From NCBI GenBank assembly GCA_947630505.1, contig CANRHV010000002.1:40917-104916 (forward strand): a DNA stretch of 64,000 bases, given 5' to 3'. Position 1 is the stretch's first letter; each line of letters opens with the position of its first letter. The notes beneath the pieces were generated by a model, which worked only from the letters and a program-made list of their open reading frames with translations, made no database searches and was not told where the DNA came from. This document shows, piece by piece, positions 9,971 to 20,114 of this stretch. A program made the position numbers and the translations under genes. This stretch comes from an uncultured Monoglobus sp. (GTDB lineage: Bacteria > Bacillota > Clostridia > Monoglobales > Monoglobaceae).

Positions 9971-11035
9971 ATGAACGAGGAAAAAAGAAAAGCACTTGAC
10001 CTGGCAATGGGCCAGATCGAAAAACAATTCGGAAGCGGAGCTGTTATGCGTCTGGGCGAGAAGCCAAACGCCAACGTTGAGGCGATACCCACAGGCGCGC
10101 TGTCGCTCGATATCGCCCTCGGCATCGGCGGCCTGCCCCGCGGCAGAATTATAGAAATATACGGCCCCGAGTCCTCGGGTAAAACCACGGTCGCGCTCCA
10201 TGTTGTGGCACAGGTCCAGCAAATGGGCGGCGAGGCCGCGTTTATCGACGCGGAGCACGCTCTTGACCCCGTGTACGCCGAGGCGCTCGGCGTGCATACC
10301 GACGATCTGATCGTCTCGCAGCCCGACACGGGCGAGCAGGCTCTTGAGATAACGGAGCAGCTTGTGCGCAGCGGCGCGGTCGACGTTATTGTTATCGACT
10401 CGGTCGCGGCATTGGTGCCCAAGGCCGAGATCGAGGGTCTGATGGGCGACGCGCATGTCGGTCTCCAGGCGAGACTGATGTCTCAGGCGCTCAGAAAGCT
10501 TGCGGGCATAATATCAAAATCAAACACCACCGCCATATTTATCAACCAGCTGCGCGAAAAGGTTGGCGTTATGTTCGGCAATCCCGAGACTACCACAGGT
10601 GGACGCGCGCTGAAGTTCTACGCCTCGGTGCGCCTTGACGTGCGCAGGATCGACACCCTAAAGGGCGACGGCGGAGTTATGGGCAACCGCACGAGAGTCA
10701 AAGTAGTCAAAAACAAGGTGGCTCCCCCCTTCAAAGAGGCGGAGTTTGACATAATATACGGCGAGGGCATTTCCCGCATGGGTAATGTGGTCGACGCCGC
10801 CACCGACCTGGACATCATACACAAGAGCGGCTCGTGGTTCAGCTATGAGGGCGAGCGCCTCGGCCAGGGCCGCGAAAAGGTGAAAAAGATACTCGAGGAA
10901 AATCCCGAGCTCGCCACCGAGATCGAGAATAAGGTCCGCGAGCAGGCGGGTCTGCCGCTGCTTGGCGGCGAGGGCCCGTCGATGTTCGATGACGCGCCCG
11001 TGGAGGGATTGGAAAAGCCTAAAAAGAAAAAGTAA
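9971..11035 (+). CDS. recA: Recombinase RecA
   Basis: RecA forms ATP-dependent filaments on single-stranded DNA for strand exchange and activates LexA self-cleavage. The protein is 354 aa, normal for the family. It begins [13 protein letters not shown], has Walker A GPESSGKT (residues 65-72), an [14 protein letters not shown] segment, the L2 motif [21 protein letters not shown], and a Lys-rich tail. Start ATG 9971 has GGAG 8 nt upstream; upstream in-frame sequence overlaps the promoter and is not coding. recX follows after a repeat-containing gap of 152 bp. The usual LexA box is not seen at the promoter, so SOS control, if present, works through another site. Confidence 0.98.
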   Translation: MNEEKRKALDLAMGQIEKQFGSGAVMRLGEKPNANVEAIPTGALSLDIALGIGGLPRGRIIEIYGPESSGKTTVALHVVAQVQQMGGEAAFIDAEHALDPVYAEALGVHTDDLIVSQPDTGEQALEITEQLVRSGAVDVIVIDSVAALVPKAEIEGLMGDAHVGLQARLMSQALRKLAGIISKSNTTAIFINQLREKVGVMFGNPETTTGGRALKFYASVRLDVRRIDTLKGDGGVMGNRTRVKVVKNKVAPPFKEAEFDIIYGEGISRMGNVVDAATDLDIIHKSGSWFSYEGERLGQGREKVKKILEENPELATEIENKVREQAGLPLLGGEGPSMFDDAPVEGLEKPKKKK

Positions 11036-11053
11036 AGCTTTTATGCCTGCTTC

Positions 11054-11160
11054 GCAGGCGCGGGCGGCCGAGTCGACCGCCCCTACGGCATTTTACGAAC
11101 TATGGTCGTAGGGGACGGCGACCTCGACGTCCCGGCTCTCCCCAAGGGGCGAGGCAAACG
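11054..11160. repeat. Composite palindromic intergenic repeat (copy 2)
   Basis: It contains GCGGGCGGCCGAG...CCGCCCCTACGGCATTTT and GGTCGTAGGGGACGG, then CTCCCCAAGGGGCGAGGCAAACGGG. The same blocks occur at the copies near 22.3, 25.2 and 52.3 kb. It lies between recA and recX and would be co-transcribed as a hairpin-rich spacer. Confidence 0.75.
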
Positions 11161-11187
11161 GGGAAATATTGTGAATGGAGATAAATT

Positions 11188-11652
11188 ATGGATAATTTTA
11201 CAAAAGGGCTGCATTTGGCGGCTCGGTATTTGGCGTCGCGGATGTACACGTCCCGCGAGATATACGACCGTCTGCGCCGAAAGGGCTATGACGAGGACAC
11301 CTCGGAGCGGATCGTGGGCAGGCTGATCGAGGAAAAGCTGCTCGACGACGCGCGGTACGCCGAATTCTATTTGGCAGACGGCGTGAACCTCGGCCAAAAG
11401 GGCGAGTACCGCATAAGGCAGGAGCTTTTGCGCAAGGGGGTGGCGCCCGTTCTGATCGACCGGGCCTTTGAAAACGCCGATGTGGATTTCGACGCGGCTC
11501 TGCGCGAATACGTGGAGCAGAGGCTGAGGGTCACTAAGATTATGGACTACAAAGACCTGGCGCGGTTTAAGGCGGCGCTGGCGAGGCGGGGCTACTCGCC
11601 CTCGGAAATACGACGGGTCCTTGACGAGTACGACTTCGACTTCGGTCGATAA
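11188..11652 (+). CDS. recX: Regulatory protein RecX
   Basis: A 154-aa helical protein with the RecX pattern of three-helix repeats (SREIYDRLRRKGYDEDTSE..., KGEYRIRQELLRKGV, ARRGYSPSEIRRVLDEYD). RecX binds RecA filaments and modulates their extension and coprotease activity. Start ATG 11188 has GGAG 8 nt upstream. Its position directly behind recA supports the call. Confidence 0.92.
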   Translation: MDNFTKGLHLAARYLASRMYTSREIYDRLRRKGYDEDTSERIVGRLIEEKLLDDARYAEFYLADGVNLGQKGEYRIRQELLRKGVAPVLIDRAFENADVDFDAALREYVEQRLRVTKIMDYKDLARFKAALARRGYSPSEIRRVLDEYDFDFGR

Positions 11653-11675
11653 ACAATAAATTTAGGAGAAAGAAT

Positions 11676-13007
11676 TTGAAAAAGGTATCTATCGCATCAT
11701 TGGGATGCTCAAAAAATCTGATCGACAGCGAGCAGATGACGGCGCTGCTCAGATCGGGCGGCTTTGAGATATGGGAAAACGAGGCCGACGCGGACATTAT
11801 GATTGTCAACACCTGCACGTTTGTGGAGGACGCTCAGACCGAGTCGATAAACTGTATCTTAGAGCTGGCGCAATATAAAAAAGCCGACAAAAACAAGAAA
11901 AAACTGCTTATCGTCACCGGCTGCCTCGCGCAGCGCTACAAGGAGCAGATACTCCGCGAGATACCGGAGGTCGACGCGGTTATCGGCGTCAACGAGTTCG
12001 ACAAGATAGTTGATATAATAAACGCGCGTGTCGGCGGCGGGCCGGCCAGCGTCAGCTGCTCCGAAAAGCCGCTGCTGTTTGAGGGTGAGCGCGAGCGCTC
12101 GACGCCGGGTTACACCGCGTTTTTAAAGATCGCGGAGGGCTGCGACAACCGCTGCACTTACTGCGTTATCCCGTCGATACGCGGCGCGTATCGCAGCCGA
12201 AAGATCGAGGATATAATCGCCGAGGCGGAAAAGCTCGCGGCGGACGGCGTTAAGGAGTTGATAGTTATAGCGCAGGACACCACGCGCTACGGCATTGACA
12301 TCTACGGCGAGTACCGCTTATCTGAGCTTCTCAAAAAGCTGTGCGCCGTTTCGGGCATCGAGTGGGTGAGAGTGCACTACTGCTACCCCGAGCTTGTGAC
12401 CGACGAGCTTATAGAAACCTTCGCGAGCGAGCCTAAACTCTGCAATTATTTCGACATACCGATACAGCATTCAAGCGACCGCGTTCTGAAAAGAATGGGC
12501 AGACGCGCGAACCGAGCTCAGATAACCGAAATGATAAAAAAGATCAGGGCGGCTATTCCCGACGCAGTGATAAGAACAACGCTGATCGTGGGGTTCCCCG
12601 GCGAGACCGAGGAGGATATGGACGATCTGCTCCGCTTTATCGACGAGGCGAGATTCGATCGCCTGGGCGTGTTTACATACTCCCGCGAGGAGGACACCCC
12701 GGCGTATGATATGCCCGATCAGATAGACGAGGAGGAAAAGCGGCGGCGCCTCGAAAACGTTATGGTGGCGCAGGCCGATATCGACGACGAGAACAACGCG
12801 GCAAAGGTCGGAACGGTGCAGACCGTTCTGGTCGAGGGCCGCGACGAGATAATAAAAAGCTACTTTGGCAGGACATATGCCGACTCGGTGGATATCGACG
12901 GTATGGTGTTCTTCAGATCCAAGGAAAAGCTGAGACCCGGAGATTTTGCTCGGGTCAGGATAGACGAGGTGGAGGACATGAATCTGTTCGGAAAAGCGGT
13001 TAAATAA
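11676..13007 (+). CDS. rimO: Ribosomal protein S12 methylthiotransferase RimO
   Basis: A radical SAM enzyme that methylthiolates the conserved Asp of ribosomal protein S12. 443 aa. An N-terminal UPF0004 domain carries cysteines for the auxiliary cluster (SLGCSKNLIDSEQ, NTCTFVEDA, GCLAQRY). The radical SAM triad C156-x3-C160-x2-C163 lies in CDNRCTYC, and a C-terminal TRAM domain follows. The initiation codon is TTG, chosen because AGGAG lies 7 nt upstream and the conserved N-terminus begins there. It sits 23 bp after recX and 13 bp before pgsA. Confidence 0.95.
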   Translation: MKKVSIASLGCSKNLIDSEQMTALLRSGGFEIWENEADADIMIVNTCTFVEDAQTESINCILELAQYKKADKNKKKLLIVTGCLAQRYKEQILREIPEVDAVIGVNEFDKIVDIINARVGGGPASVSCSEKPLLFEGERERSTPGYTAFLKIAEGCDNRCTYCVIPSIRGAYRSRKIEDIIAEAEKLAADGVKELIVIAQDTTRYGIDIYGEYRLSELLKKLCAVSGIEWVRVHYCYPELVTDELIETFASEPKLCNYFDIPIQHSSDRVLKRMGRRANRAQITEMIKKIRAAIPDAVIRTTLIVGFPGETEEDMDDLLRFIDEARFDRLGVFTYSREEDTPAYDMPDQIDEEEKRRRLENVMVAQADIDDENNAAKVGTVQTVLVEGRDEIIKSYFGRTYADSVDIDGMVFFRSKEKLRPGDFARVRIDEVEDMNLFGKAVK

Positions 13008-13020
13008 CGGAGGGGATATT

Positions 13021-13587
13021 ATGAGTTTGCCGAATAAATTGACGCTTATCAGAGTGATTCTGATCCCGGTGTTTATGGTACTTAACCTGTGCTGCGGCAC
13101 GGTCGGGCTGTATCTGTCGCTGGTCGTGTTTTTATTGGCGGCTGTGACCGACTATTTGGACGGGCAGATCGCCCGCAGGACCCGCAGCGTCACCAACTTC
13201 GGCAAGCTGATGGACCCGATGGCCGACAAACTGCTGACGATCGGCGCCCTTGTATGCTTCCTGGCGTCGGATCAGCCCTACATAAACGCGGGAGTCGTGA
13301 TAATAATAATCGCCCGCGAGCTGATCGTCACAGGTATACGCATGCTGGCGCTTGAGGAGAACCGCGTTATAGCGGCGGGATTTCTGGGGAAACTCAAAAC
13401 CGTGTCGCAGTTCTTTATGATAATCGCGGTTATTATAACCCGGATCATAAATGTCTACAGCGACCCCTTGTCGGGCGGCGTCCGTAACTTGATCGTGCTC
13501 GTTCTGGTAGTGCTCTCAACGGCGCTCACCGTGCTATCGGGCCTTGACTATATTTTCAAAAACCGCAGTTTGTTAACATTTAAGTAA
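13021..13587 (+). CDS. pgsA: CDP-diacylglycerol-glycerol-3-phosphate 3-phosphatidyltransferase
   Basis: A membrane enzyme making phosphatidylglycerophosphate, the precursor of phosphatidylglycerol and cardiolipin. 188 aa with several membrane helices. The CDP-alcohol phosphotransferase signature DG-x2-AR-x8-G-x3-D-x3-D is complete (DGQIAR...GKLMDPMAD). The start ATG is preceded by GGAGGGG. It is the last gene of the recA-recX-rimO-pgsA group and leads into the lipid genes that follow. Confidence 0.95.
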   Translation: MSLPNKLTLIRVILIPVFMVLNLCCGTVGLYLSLVVFLLAAVTDYLDGQIARRTRSVTNFGKLMDPMADKLLTIGALVCFLASDQPYINAGVVIIIIARELIVTGIRMLALEENRVIAAGFLGKLKTVSQFFMIIAVIITRIINVYSDPLSGGVRNLIVLVLVVLSTALTVLSGLDYIFKNRSLLTFK

Positions 13588-13593
13588 CAGAGA

Positions 13594-13611
13594 TGTTACA
13601 TGAATGTGACA
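13594..13611. promoter_or_regulatory. Imperfect palindrome upstream of plsX
   Basis: TGTTACAT-GA-ATGTGACA, one mismatch, lies about 60 bp before plsX in the only gap that could hold the promoter of the fatty acid operon. It does not match FapR or FabT consensus sites as I know them. A nearby TTGAAA (13616-13621) with TATTAT (13636-13641) has a short 14-bp spacer, so the promoter itself is uncertain. Confidence 0.35.
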
Positions 13612-13669
13612 TATATTGAAATTGTTTCGGTTTTATATTATGTTTTAATCGACAGATAGGATTGATTGT

Positions 13670-14659
13670 ATGAATATAATTGTTGACGCTATGGGCGGCG
13701 ACAACGCTCCCGCGGAGATCGTCAAGGGCTGCGTTACGGCGGCGGAGGAGTTCGGCGAGAATATCACGCTGGTCGGACGGGAGAGTGACATAGAAAAAGA
13801 GTTCAAAGCAAGCGGCTACGGTGGCGATAAGATCAAAATCAAAAACGCCACCGAGATAATCAGCGGAGACGACGAGCCCACCTCGGCCATCAGGCAGAAA
13901 AAAGACTCGTCGCTGCGAGTGGGGCTTGAGATGCTTCGCCATGACGAGGGCGATGTGCTGGTGAGCGCGGGGAACACGGGCGCTTTGATAACGGGCGCGA
14001 CGCTCATCGTGAAGCGGCTCAAGGGCGTGCGCCGCGTGGCGCTGGCGCCTATGATGCCCTGCGAGACGGGCTGCTTTTTGATGGTGGACGGCGGAGCCAA
14101 CTCCGAGTGCGGAGCGGCGTTTTTAAAGCAGTTCGCGATCATGGGCTCGATATATATGGAAAAGATCATGAAAACCAAAAGTCCGCGCGTAGCGCTCGTG
14201 AATATCGGCGCCGAGGAGGAAAAAGGCACCGACGCGGTGATCGAGGCGGGACGCATGTTAAAAGATATCCCGATAAACTATATCGGATATATCGAGGGGC
14301 GCGATATTCCGCTCGGCGGCGCCGACGTGGTCGTGTGCGACGGGTTCACGGGAAACGTGGTGCTCAAGTTCATGGAGGGTATGGGTATATTCGTGAAGGA
14401 CGTGCTCAAGAGTCTGCTGCTGGACGGTATGCGTTCAAAGATGGCGGCGCTTTTGATTAAAGGCAAAGTCAAGGATTTCGCCAGACAGATGGACTATACC
14501 GAGTACGGCGGCGCGCCTATCCTGGGCTGCGCGAAGCCGGTCGTTAAGGCTCACGGAAGCTCGAACGCGAAGGCGTTTTATCACGCGGTGAGACAGGCGA
14601 TAGATATGGTAAACAACAACCTGACCGCCGCGATCGCGGAGAACATAATGAGATACTAA
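13670..14659 (+). CDS. plsX: Phosphate acyltransferase PlsX
   Basis: PlsX converts acyl-ACP to acyl phosphate, the donor for PlsY in phospholipid synthesis. 329 aa, full length. It begins MNIIVDAMGGDNAPAEIVKG and contains SAGNTGALITGA, LVNIGAEEEKGT and DGFTGNVVLKFMEG, all typical. AGGA lies upstream of the ATG. First gene of the plsX-fabHKDG-acpP-fabF operon, an arrangement shared by many Firmicutes. Confidence 0.96.
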   Translation: MNIIVDAMGGDNAPAEIVKGCVTAAEEFGENITLVGRESDIEKEFKASGYGGDKIKIKNATEIISGDDEPTSAIRQKKDSSLRVGLEMLRHDEGDVLVSAGNTGALITGATLIVKRLKGVRRVALAPMMPCETGCFLMVDGGANSECGAAFLKQFAIMGSIYMEKIMKTKSPRVALVNIGAEEEKGTDAVIEAGRMLKDIPINYIGYIEGRDIPLGGADVVVCDGFTGNVVLKFMEGMGIFVKDVLKSLLLDGMRSKMAALLIKGKVKDFARQMDYTEYGGAPILGCAKPVVKAHGSSNAKAFYHAVRQAIDMVNNNLTAAIAENIMRY

Positions 14660-14693
14660 CTTAAATTCAGCATATAAAGAAAGGCATAAAAAC

Positions 14694-15683
14694 ATGAATG
14701 AGATATACGCAAAAATCGCCGGGGTCGGAAAGTATCTGCCCGAAAAGGTGCTCGACAACGCCTATTTTGAGACTATAGTTGACACCAGCGACGAGTGGAT
14801 AACAAAGCGCGTCGGCGTCAAGGAGCGCCGCATGAGCGCGCCCGACGAGTACACGTCTGACCTTGGAGCCAAAGCCGCCGAGGCCGCTCTGAAAGACGCG
14901 GGTCTCGCGGCGGAGGACGTGGAGCTCATCATTTTGGCGTCGGTTTCGCCCGAGATGTACACTCCTTCATGCTCCTGCATGGTGCAGGCGAAGCTCGGAG
15001 CCAAAAACGCAGCGGCGTTTGACATAAACGCAGCGTGCTCGGGATTCATTTTCGCTTTGGCGACGGCGAGTTTGTACATAAAAAGCGGAGCGTACAAAAA
15101 TGCGTTGGTTATCGGCGCAGACACGCTGACAAAAATTACCGATTACAAGGACAGGTCCACATGCGTGCTTTTCGGTGACGGCGCGGGAGCGGCGGTGCTC
15201 ACCGCGTCGGACAAAAAAACCGGAGTATTGGGCACGGTGCTTGGCTCGGACGGAGCGCAGGGCAATCTGCTCACCTGTTGCGGCCTTAAGGCAAGCGACG
15301 AGGATATAGAGCGCAGACCGTTTTCGGACAACAAGCGCACGATCTGGATGGACGGCCAGGCTGTGTTCAAGTTCGCCGTCAAAACAATGGAAAGCGCCAC
15401 GATCGAGGTCGCGAAAAAATGCGGCGTCGATATTTCGGAGCTTGATCTGGTGATACCCCATCAGGCCAATAAGCGCATTATCGAGGGCGCCAGAAAGCGG
15501 CTCAAGCTGGAGCATGACAAAGTTTTCTGCAACGTTGAAAAGTACGGCAACATGTCGGCCGCCTGCGTGCCGATCGCCCTTTGCGAGGCGGTGGAGCAGG
15601 GCAGGATAAAGCCCGGCGAAAAGCTGGTGCTGGTGGGCTTCGGCGGCGGCCTCACATGGGGCAGCGCGCTGATAGAACTGTAA
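14694..15683 (+). CDS. fabH: 3-oxoacyl-ACP synthase III (FabH)
   Basis: Initiates type II fatty acid synthesis by condensing an acyl-CoA primer with malonyl-ACP. 329 aa. The Cys-His-Asn triad is intact: C115 in NAACSGF, H256 in PHQANKRI, N286 in YGNMSAA. The C-terminal glycine loop (VGFGGGLTWGSA) is present. It follows plsX after 34 bp, with AAAGGC upstream of the ATG, and is followed by fabK after 14 bp. Confidence 0.96.
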   Translation: MNEIYAKIAGVGKYLPEKVLDNAYFETIVDTSDEWITKRVGVKERRMSAPDEYTSDLGAKAAEAALKDAGLAAEDVELIILASVSPEMYTPSCSCMVQAKLGAKNAAAFDINAACSGFIFALATASLYIKSGAYKNALVIGADTLTKITDYKDRSTCVLFGDGAGAAVLTASDKKTGVLGTVLGSDGAQGNLLTCCGLKASDEDIERRPFSDNKRTIWMDGQAVFKFAVKTMESATIEVAKKCGVDISELDLVIPHQANKRIIEGARKRLKLEHDKVFCNVEKYGNMSAACVPIALCEAVEQGRIKPGEKLVLVGFGGGLTWGSALIEL

Positions 15684-15697
15684 AGGAGGAATTACAC

Positions 15698-16606
15698 TTG
15701 AACAGAATTTGCGAATTGCTCGGCATAAAGTATCCGATAATACAAGGCGGTATGGCGTGGGTCGCGACCGCCGAGTTGGCGGCGGCCGTCTCAAACGGCG
15801 GCGGTTTAGGATTGATCGCGGCCGGCGGCGCTCCCGCCGAGGTAGTGCGGGAGCAGATCAAAAAGGCGCGGACGCTTACCGACAAGCCGTTCGGCGTCAA
15901 CGTCATGCTGATGAACCCCAACGCCGACGAGATAATGCGGGTCATAATCGAGGAAAAACCGACGGTGGTTGCCACCGGAGCCGGGAACCCCGGAAAATAT
16001 ATTGCCTCTCTCAAAGAGGCGGGGATAAAGATCATGCCGGTCATCGCCAGCGTGGCGATGGCGAAGCGCATGGAAAAAGCGGGAGCCGACGCGGTTATAG
16101 CAGAGGGCACCGAGGCGGGCGGCCACATTGGCGAGCTCACCACAATGGTGCTGACGCCGCAGGTGGTCGACGCGGTCTCGATCCCGGTAATATCGGCCGG
16201 AGGCTACGCCGACAGCAGAGGCACAAGAGCCGCCTTCGCGCTGGGCGCTGACGGTATTCAGGTGGGCACAAGGTTCATTTGCTCGACCGAGTGTCTGGCT
16301 CATGAGAACTATAAAAACGCGGTGCTAAAAGCCAAGGACAGAGATGCGGTCGTAACCGGACGCTCGACGGGCGCTCCCGTGAGAGCGCTCAAAAACAAGC
16401 TCACGCGCGAGTATGACAGGCTCGAAAAGGCGGGGGCGTCTTTCGAGGAGATCGAGGCGCTTGGCGTCGGAGGATTGCGCCGCGCCTTTGAAGAAGGCGA
16501 TGTGCAGACGGGCTCGCTGATGGCGGGTCAGAGCGCGGCCATGGTTAAAAAAATCGAGCCCTGCGCGGATATTATAAAAGATTATTTCAAAGGAGTAGAA
16601 TTTTAA
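15698..16606 (+). CDS. fabK: Enoyl-ACP reductase II (FabK, FMN-dependent)
   Basis: Catalyses the last reduction of each elongation cycle using a flavin, replacing FabI. 302 aa, nitronate monooxygenase-like TIM barrel, with IIQGGMAWVA, AEGTEAGGHIG and ADGIQVGTRF. The start is TTG 15698, with a full AAAGGAGG 8 nt upstream; reading further upstream would overlap fabH and add non-homologous sequence. FabK enzymes are insensitive to triclosan (known for the family). It shares the operon with the other fab genes and no fabI is seen here. Confidence 0.93.
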   Translation: MNRICELLGIKYPIIQGGMAWVATAELAAAVSNGGGLGLIAAGGAPAEVVREQIKKARTLTDKPFGVNVMLMNPNADEIMRVIIEEKPTVVATGAGNPGKYIASLKEAGIKIMPVIASVAMAKRMEKAGADAVIAEGTEAGGHIGELTTMVLTPQVVDAVSIPVISAGGYADSRGTRAAFALGADGIQVGTRFICSTECLAHENYKNAVLKAKDRDAVVTGRSTGAPVRALKNKLTREYDRLEKAGASFEEIEALGVGGLRRAFEEGDVQTGSLMAGQSAAMVKKIEPCADIIKDYFKGVEF

Positions 16607-16609
16607 AAC

Positions 16610-17545
16610 ATGAAAACAGCATTTTTATTTTCGGGCCAGGGCGCCCAGGCGATCGGTATGGGCAAAGAGCTGTGCGAGAATTTTCCCGCCGCCGACAAGG
16701 TTTTCGACGAGGCGAGCGAGGCTCTGGGTTTTGACATAAAAGACATGATTTGGAACGGTGACAGCGACACGCTGATGATAACCGAGAACACTCAGCCGGC
16801 GATACTCACGATGTCCGCCGCGGCGCTTAAAGTCGCCGAGGAGATCGGGCTCAAGCCCGACGTGGTTGCGGGTCTGAGCCTGGGCGAGTACACCGCCCAT
16901 GTCTGCTCGGGCAGCATGAGATTTTCCGACGCGGTCCGTTTGGTTAAAAAGCGCGGCAAGTATATGCAGGAGGAGGTCCCGCTCGGCGTTGGCGCCATGG
17001 CTGTTATTCTGGCGCTCACACCCGAGGATGTGCGCGAAATCTGCGCCAAAGCCTCCGAAAAAGGCGTCTGCGAGCCCGCCAACTTCAACTGCCCCGGCCA
17101 GATAACCGTTGCCGGAGAAAAAGCGGCCGTTGAGTACGCCTGCGAGCTGGCTAAGGAAAAGGGCGCAAAGCGCGCCATGCTTATGCCCGTGTCGGCGCCT
17201 TTCCATTGCAGTATGCTCAGGGGCGCGGGCGAGAAGCTCAAGGCTGAGCTTGAAAAAGTCGAGATCGGCGAGATGAATATTCCGCTGATAACCAACGTGA
17301 CCGCCGACTACGTCAAGAGCAGCGATGAGATACGCGACATTCTGGTGCGCCAGGTGTCAAGCTCGGTGCTGTTTGAGGAAAGCCTAAGACGCATGATGGC
17401 GGACGGCGTGGACACGTTTATCGAGATCGGTCCCGGTAAGGCGCTCAGCGGCTTCGTAAAGAGGATCGACAAGACGAAGACTATACTCAATATCGAGGAT
17501 ATGGCGTCTCTTAACAAGACAAAGGCGACGCTGGGAATCGACTAA
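16610..17545 (+). CDS. fabD: Malonyl-CoA-ACP transacylase
   Basis: Loads malonyl groups onto ACP. 311 aa. It begins MKTAFLFSGQGAQAIGMG. The nucleophile S90 is in GLSLGEY, the catalytic H199 in FHCSML, and the acyl-binding Arg lies around residue 115 (VKKRGKYMQEE). It starts 3 bp after fabK; the SD (AGGAG) lies inside fabK, implying translational coupling. Confidence 0.96.
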   Translation: MKTAFLFSGQGAQAIGMGKELCENFPAADKVFDEASEALGFDIKDMIWNGDSDTLMITENTQPAILTMSAAALKVAEEIGLKPDVVAGLSLGEYTAHVCSGSMRFSDAVRLVKKRGKYMQEEVPLGVGAMAVILALTPEDVREICAKASEKGVCEPANFNCPGQITVAGEKAAVEYACELAKEKGAKRAMLMPVSAPFHCSMLRGAGEKLKAELEKVEIGEMNIPLITNVTADYVKSSDEIRDILVRQVSSSVLFEESLRRMMADGVDTFIEIGPGKALSGFVKRIDKTKTILNIEDMASLNKTKATLGID

Positions 17546-17558
17546 TGGAGGTATAATA

Positions 17559-18311
17559 ATGGAATACGAGAATAAAACTGTAATAGTGACGGGCTCGGCC
17601 CGCGGGATCGGCAGAGAGATCGCGATAAAATTCGGAGGTTTGGGCGCGAACGTTGTGGTTTTTGATATTGATATCGAGGGCCAGGCGGAGACGGCGCAGA
17701 CCGTGTGCGACGAGATCAAGGCCGCGGGCGGCGGCGCGAAATACTATCTCGGAGATGTGTCAAAGCCCGACGACACCGACGGGCTGATCAAGTTCGCCAA
17801 GGACGAGTTCGGCAGCGTCGACGTTATCGTGAACAACGCGGGCATTACGCGCGACAATCTTATCATGCGCATGAGCGAGGCGGATTGGGACGCGGTGCTG
17901 ACCGTTAACCTAAAGGGCGCGTTCAATGTGATAAAATCGGCTGCGCGCACTCTGATGAAGCAGCGCGCGGGCGTGATAATCAACATGGCGTCGGTATCCG
18001 GCGTCATGGGCAACGCGGGTCAGGCGAACTACGCCGCGTCAAAGGCGGGCCTTATCGGCCTCACAAAATCGGTGGCGAAGGAACTGGCGTCGCGCAATAT
18101 CCGCTGCAACGCCATAGCTCCCGGATTTATTCAAACGCCGATGACCGACAAGCTGCCCGAGAACATACAGCAGTCGTATAAGGACGCGATCCCGCTCAAG
18201 CGGTTCGGCCAAGTCGAGGATATTGCCAACCTGGCGGTGTTCCTGGCGGGCGACGGCGCGAAATATATAACGGGTCAGGTAATAAATGTTGACGGCGGCC
18301 TTGTTATGTGA
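17559..18311 (+). CDS. fabG: 3-oxoacyl-ACP reductase
   Basis: NADPH-dependent short-chain dehydrogenase reducing 3-ketoacyl-ACP. 250 aa. Nucleotide-binding TGSARGIG, NNAG at about residues 90-93, and catalytic Y158-x3-K162 in YAASK. GGAGG lies upstream of the ATG. Position between fabD and acpP is the standard order. Confidence 0.95.
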   Translation: MEYENKTVIVTGSARGIGREIAIKFGGLGANVVVFDIDIEGQAETAQTVCDEIKAAGGGAKYYLGDVSKPDDTDGLIKFAKDEFGSVDVIVNNAGITRDNLIMRMSEADWDAVLTVNLKGAFNVIKSAARTLMKQRAGVIINMASVSGVMGNAGQANYAASKAGLIGLTKSVAKELASRNIRCNAIAPGFIQTPMTDKLPENIQQSYKDAIPLKRFGQVEDIANLAVFLAGDGAKYITGQVINVDGGLVM

Positions 18312-18382
18312 TATAGTATTGAAAAATAAATTAAAATAATGCAAATAAAGCAAAATAAAACAATGTAAATGGAGGAAACAAA

Positions 18383-18616
18383 ATGGATATTTTTGAAAAA
18401 GTTAAGGAAATCACGGTCGACCAGCTGGGCGCCGACGAGGACGCGGTAACAATGGACGCTTCGTTCATTGACGATCTCGAGGCTGATTCACTGGATATCG
18501 TTGAGCTTATGATGGCCCTTGAGGAAGAGTTCGATATCGAGATCCCCGACGAGGACGCGGAGAAGATCTCAACTGTCAGCGACGCCGTTGACTATATCAA
18601 GGAGCATCAGGACTAA
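18383..18616 (+). CDS. acpP: Acyl carrier protein
   Basis: 77 aa, acidic, four-helix ACP. The phosphopantetheine site is S36 in [14 protein letters not shown] precedes the ATG. An A-rich 71-bp gap separates it from fabG. The gap to fabF is long and contains strong hairpins, which may let ACP be made in excess over the enzymes (inference). Confidence 0.97.
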   Translation: MDIFEKVKEITVDQLGADEDAVTMDASFIDDLEADSLDIVELMMALEEEFDIEIPDEDAEKISTVSDAVDYIKEHQD

Positions 18617-18815
18617 TTTGATTATTTTACGGGCACGGCGCGAAAGGCTCTCGTGAGAGTTTATGTGGCCGTCAAGGCGGCATGTCCGCATGCCGCCTTG
18701 TGTGTCCGTGTGCCCATGGCGGCAGATTATACAGAAGCTTGTTTTTTGCCAAAGCAAGCCTCTGTATAATTTATCGAAATTTACAAAAGCGAATGGCGTA
18801 GGAGGAAAAAGCAAA
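18617..18815 (+). other. Structured acpP-fabF spacer with two strong hairpins
   Basis: Hairpin one: AAGGCGGCATG (18674-18684) / CATGCCGCCTT (18689-18699), 11 bp perfect with a tetraloop and flanked by a further GGGCAC/GTGCCC pair. Hairpin two: ATTATACAGA plus GCTTG (18726-18741) / CAAGC plus TCTGTATAAT (18755-18770). Neither is followed by a T-run, so they look like RNA processing or mRNA-stability elements rather than terminators. Confidence 0.6.
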
Positions 18816-20057
<1,242 letters not shown>

Positions 20058-20070
20058 AAAAAAACGTCAT

Positions 20071-20100
20071 AGGCTTCCCCTGCGGGGGAGCCTTTATTTT
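20071..20100 (+). terminator. Terminator between fabF and rnc
   Basis: AGGCTTCCCC (20071-20080) / GGGGGAGCCT (20084-20093), 10 bp with one wobble, then TTATTTT. It ends just before the rnc ribosome-binding site, so it may also attenuate read-through into rnc. Confidence 0.8.
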
Positions 20101-20114
20101 CAAAGGAGCTTATT

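Noticed and set aside
13588..13669. FapR or FabT operator upstream of plsX
   Set aside because: The palindrome present matches neither consensus as I know them, and no regulator gene is adjacent.
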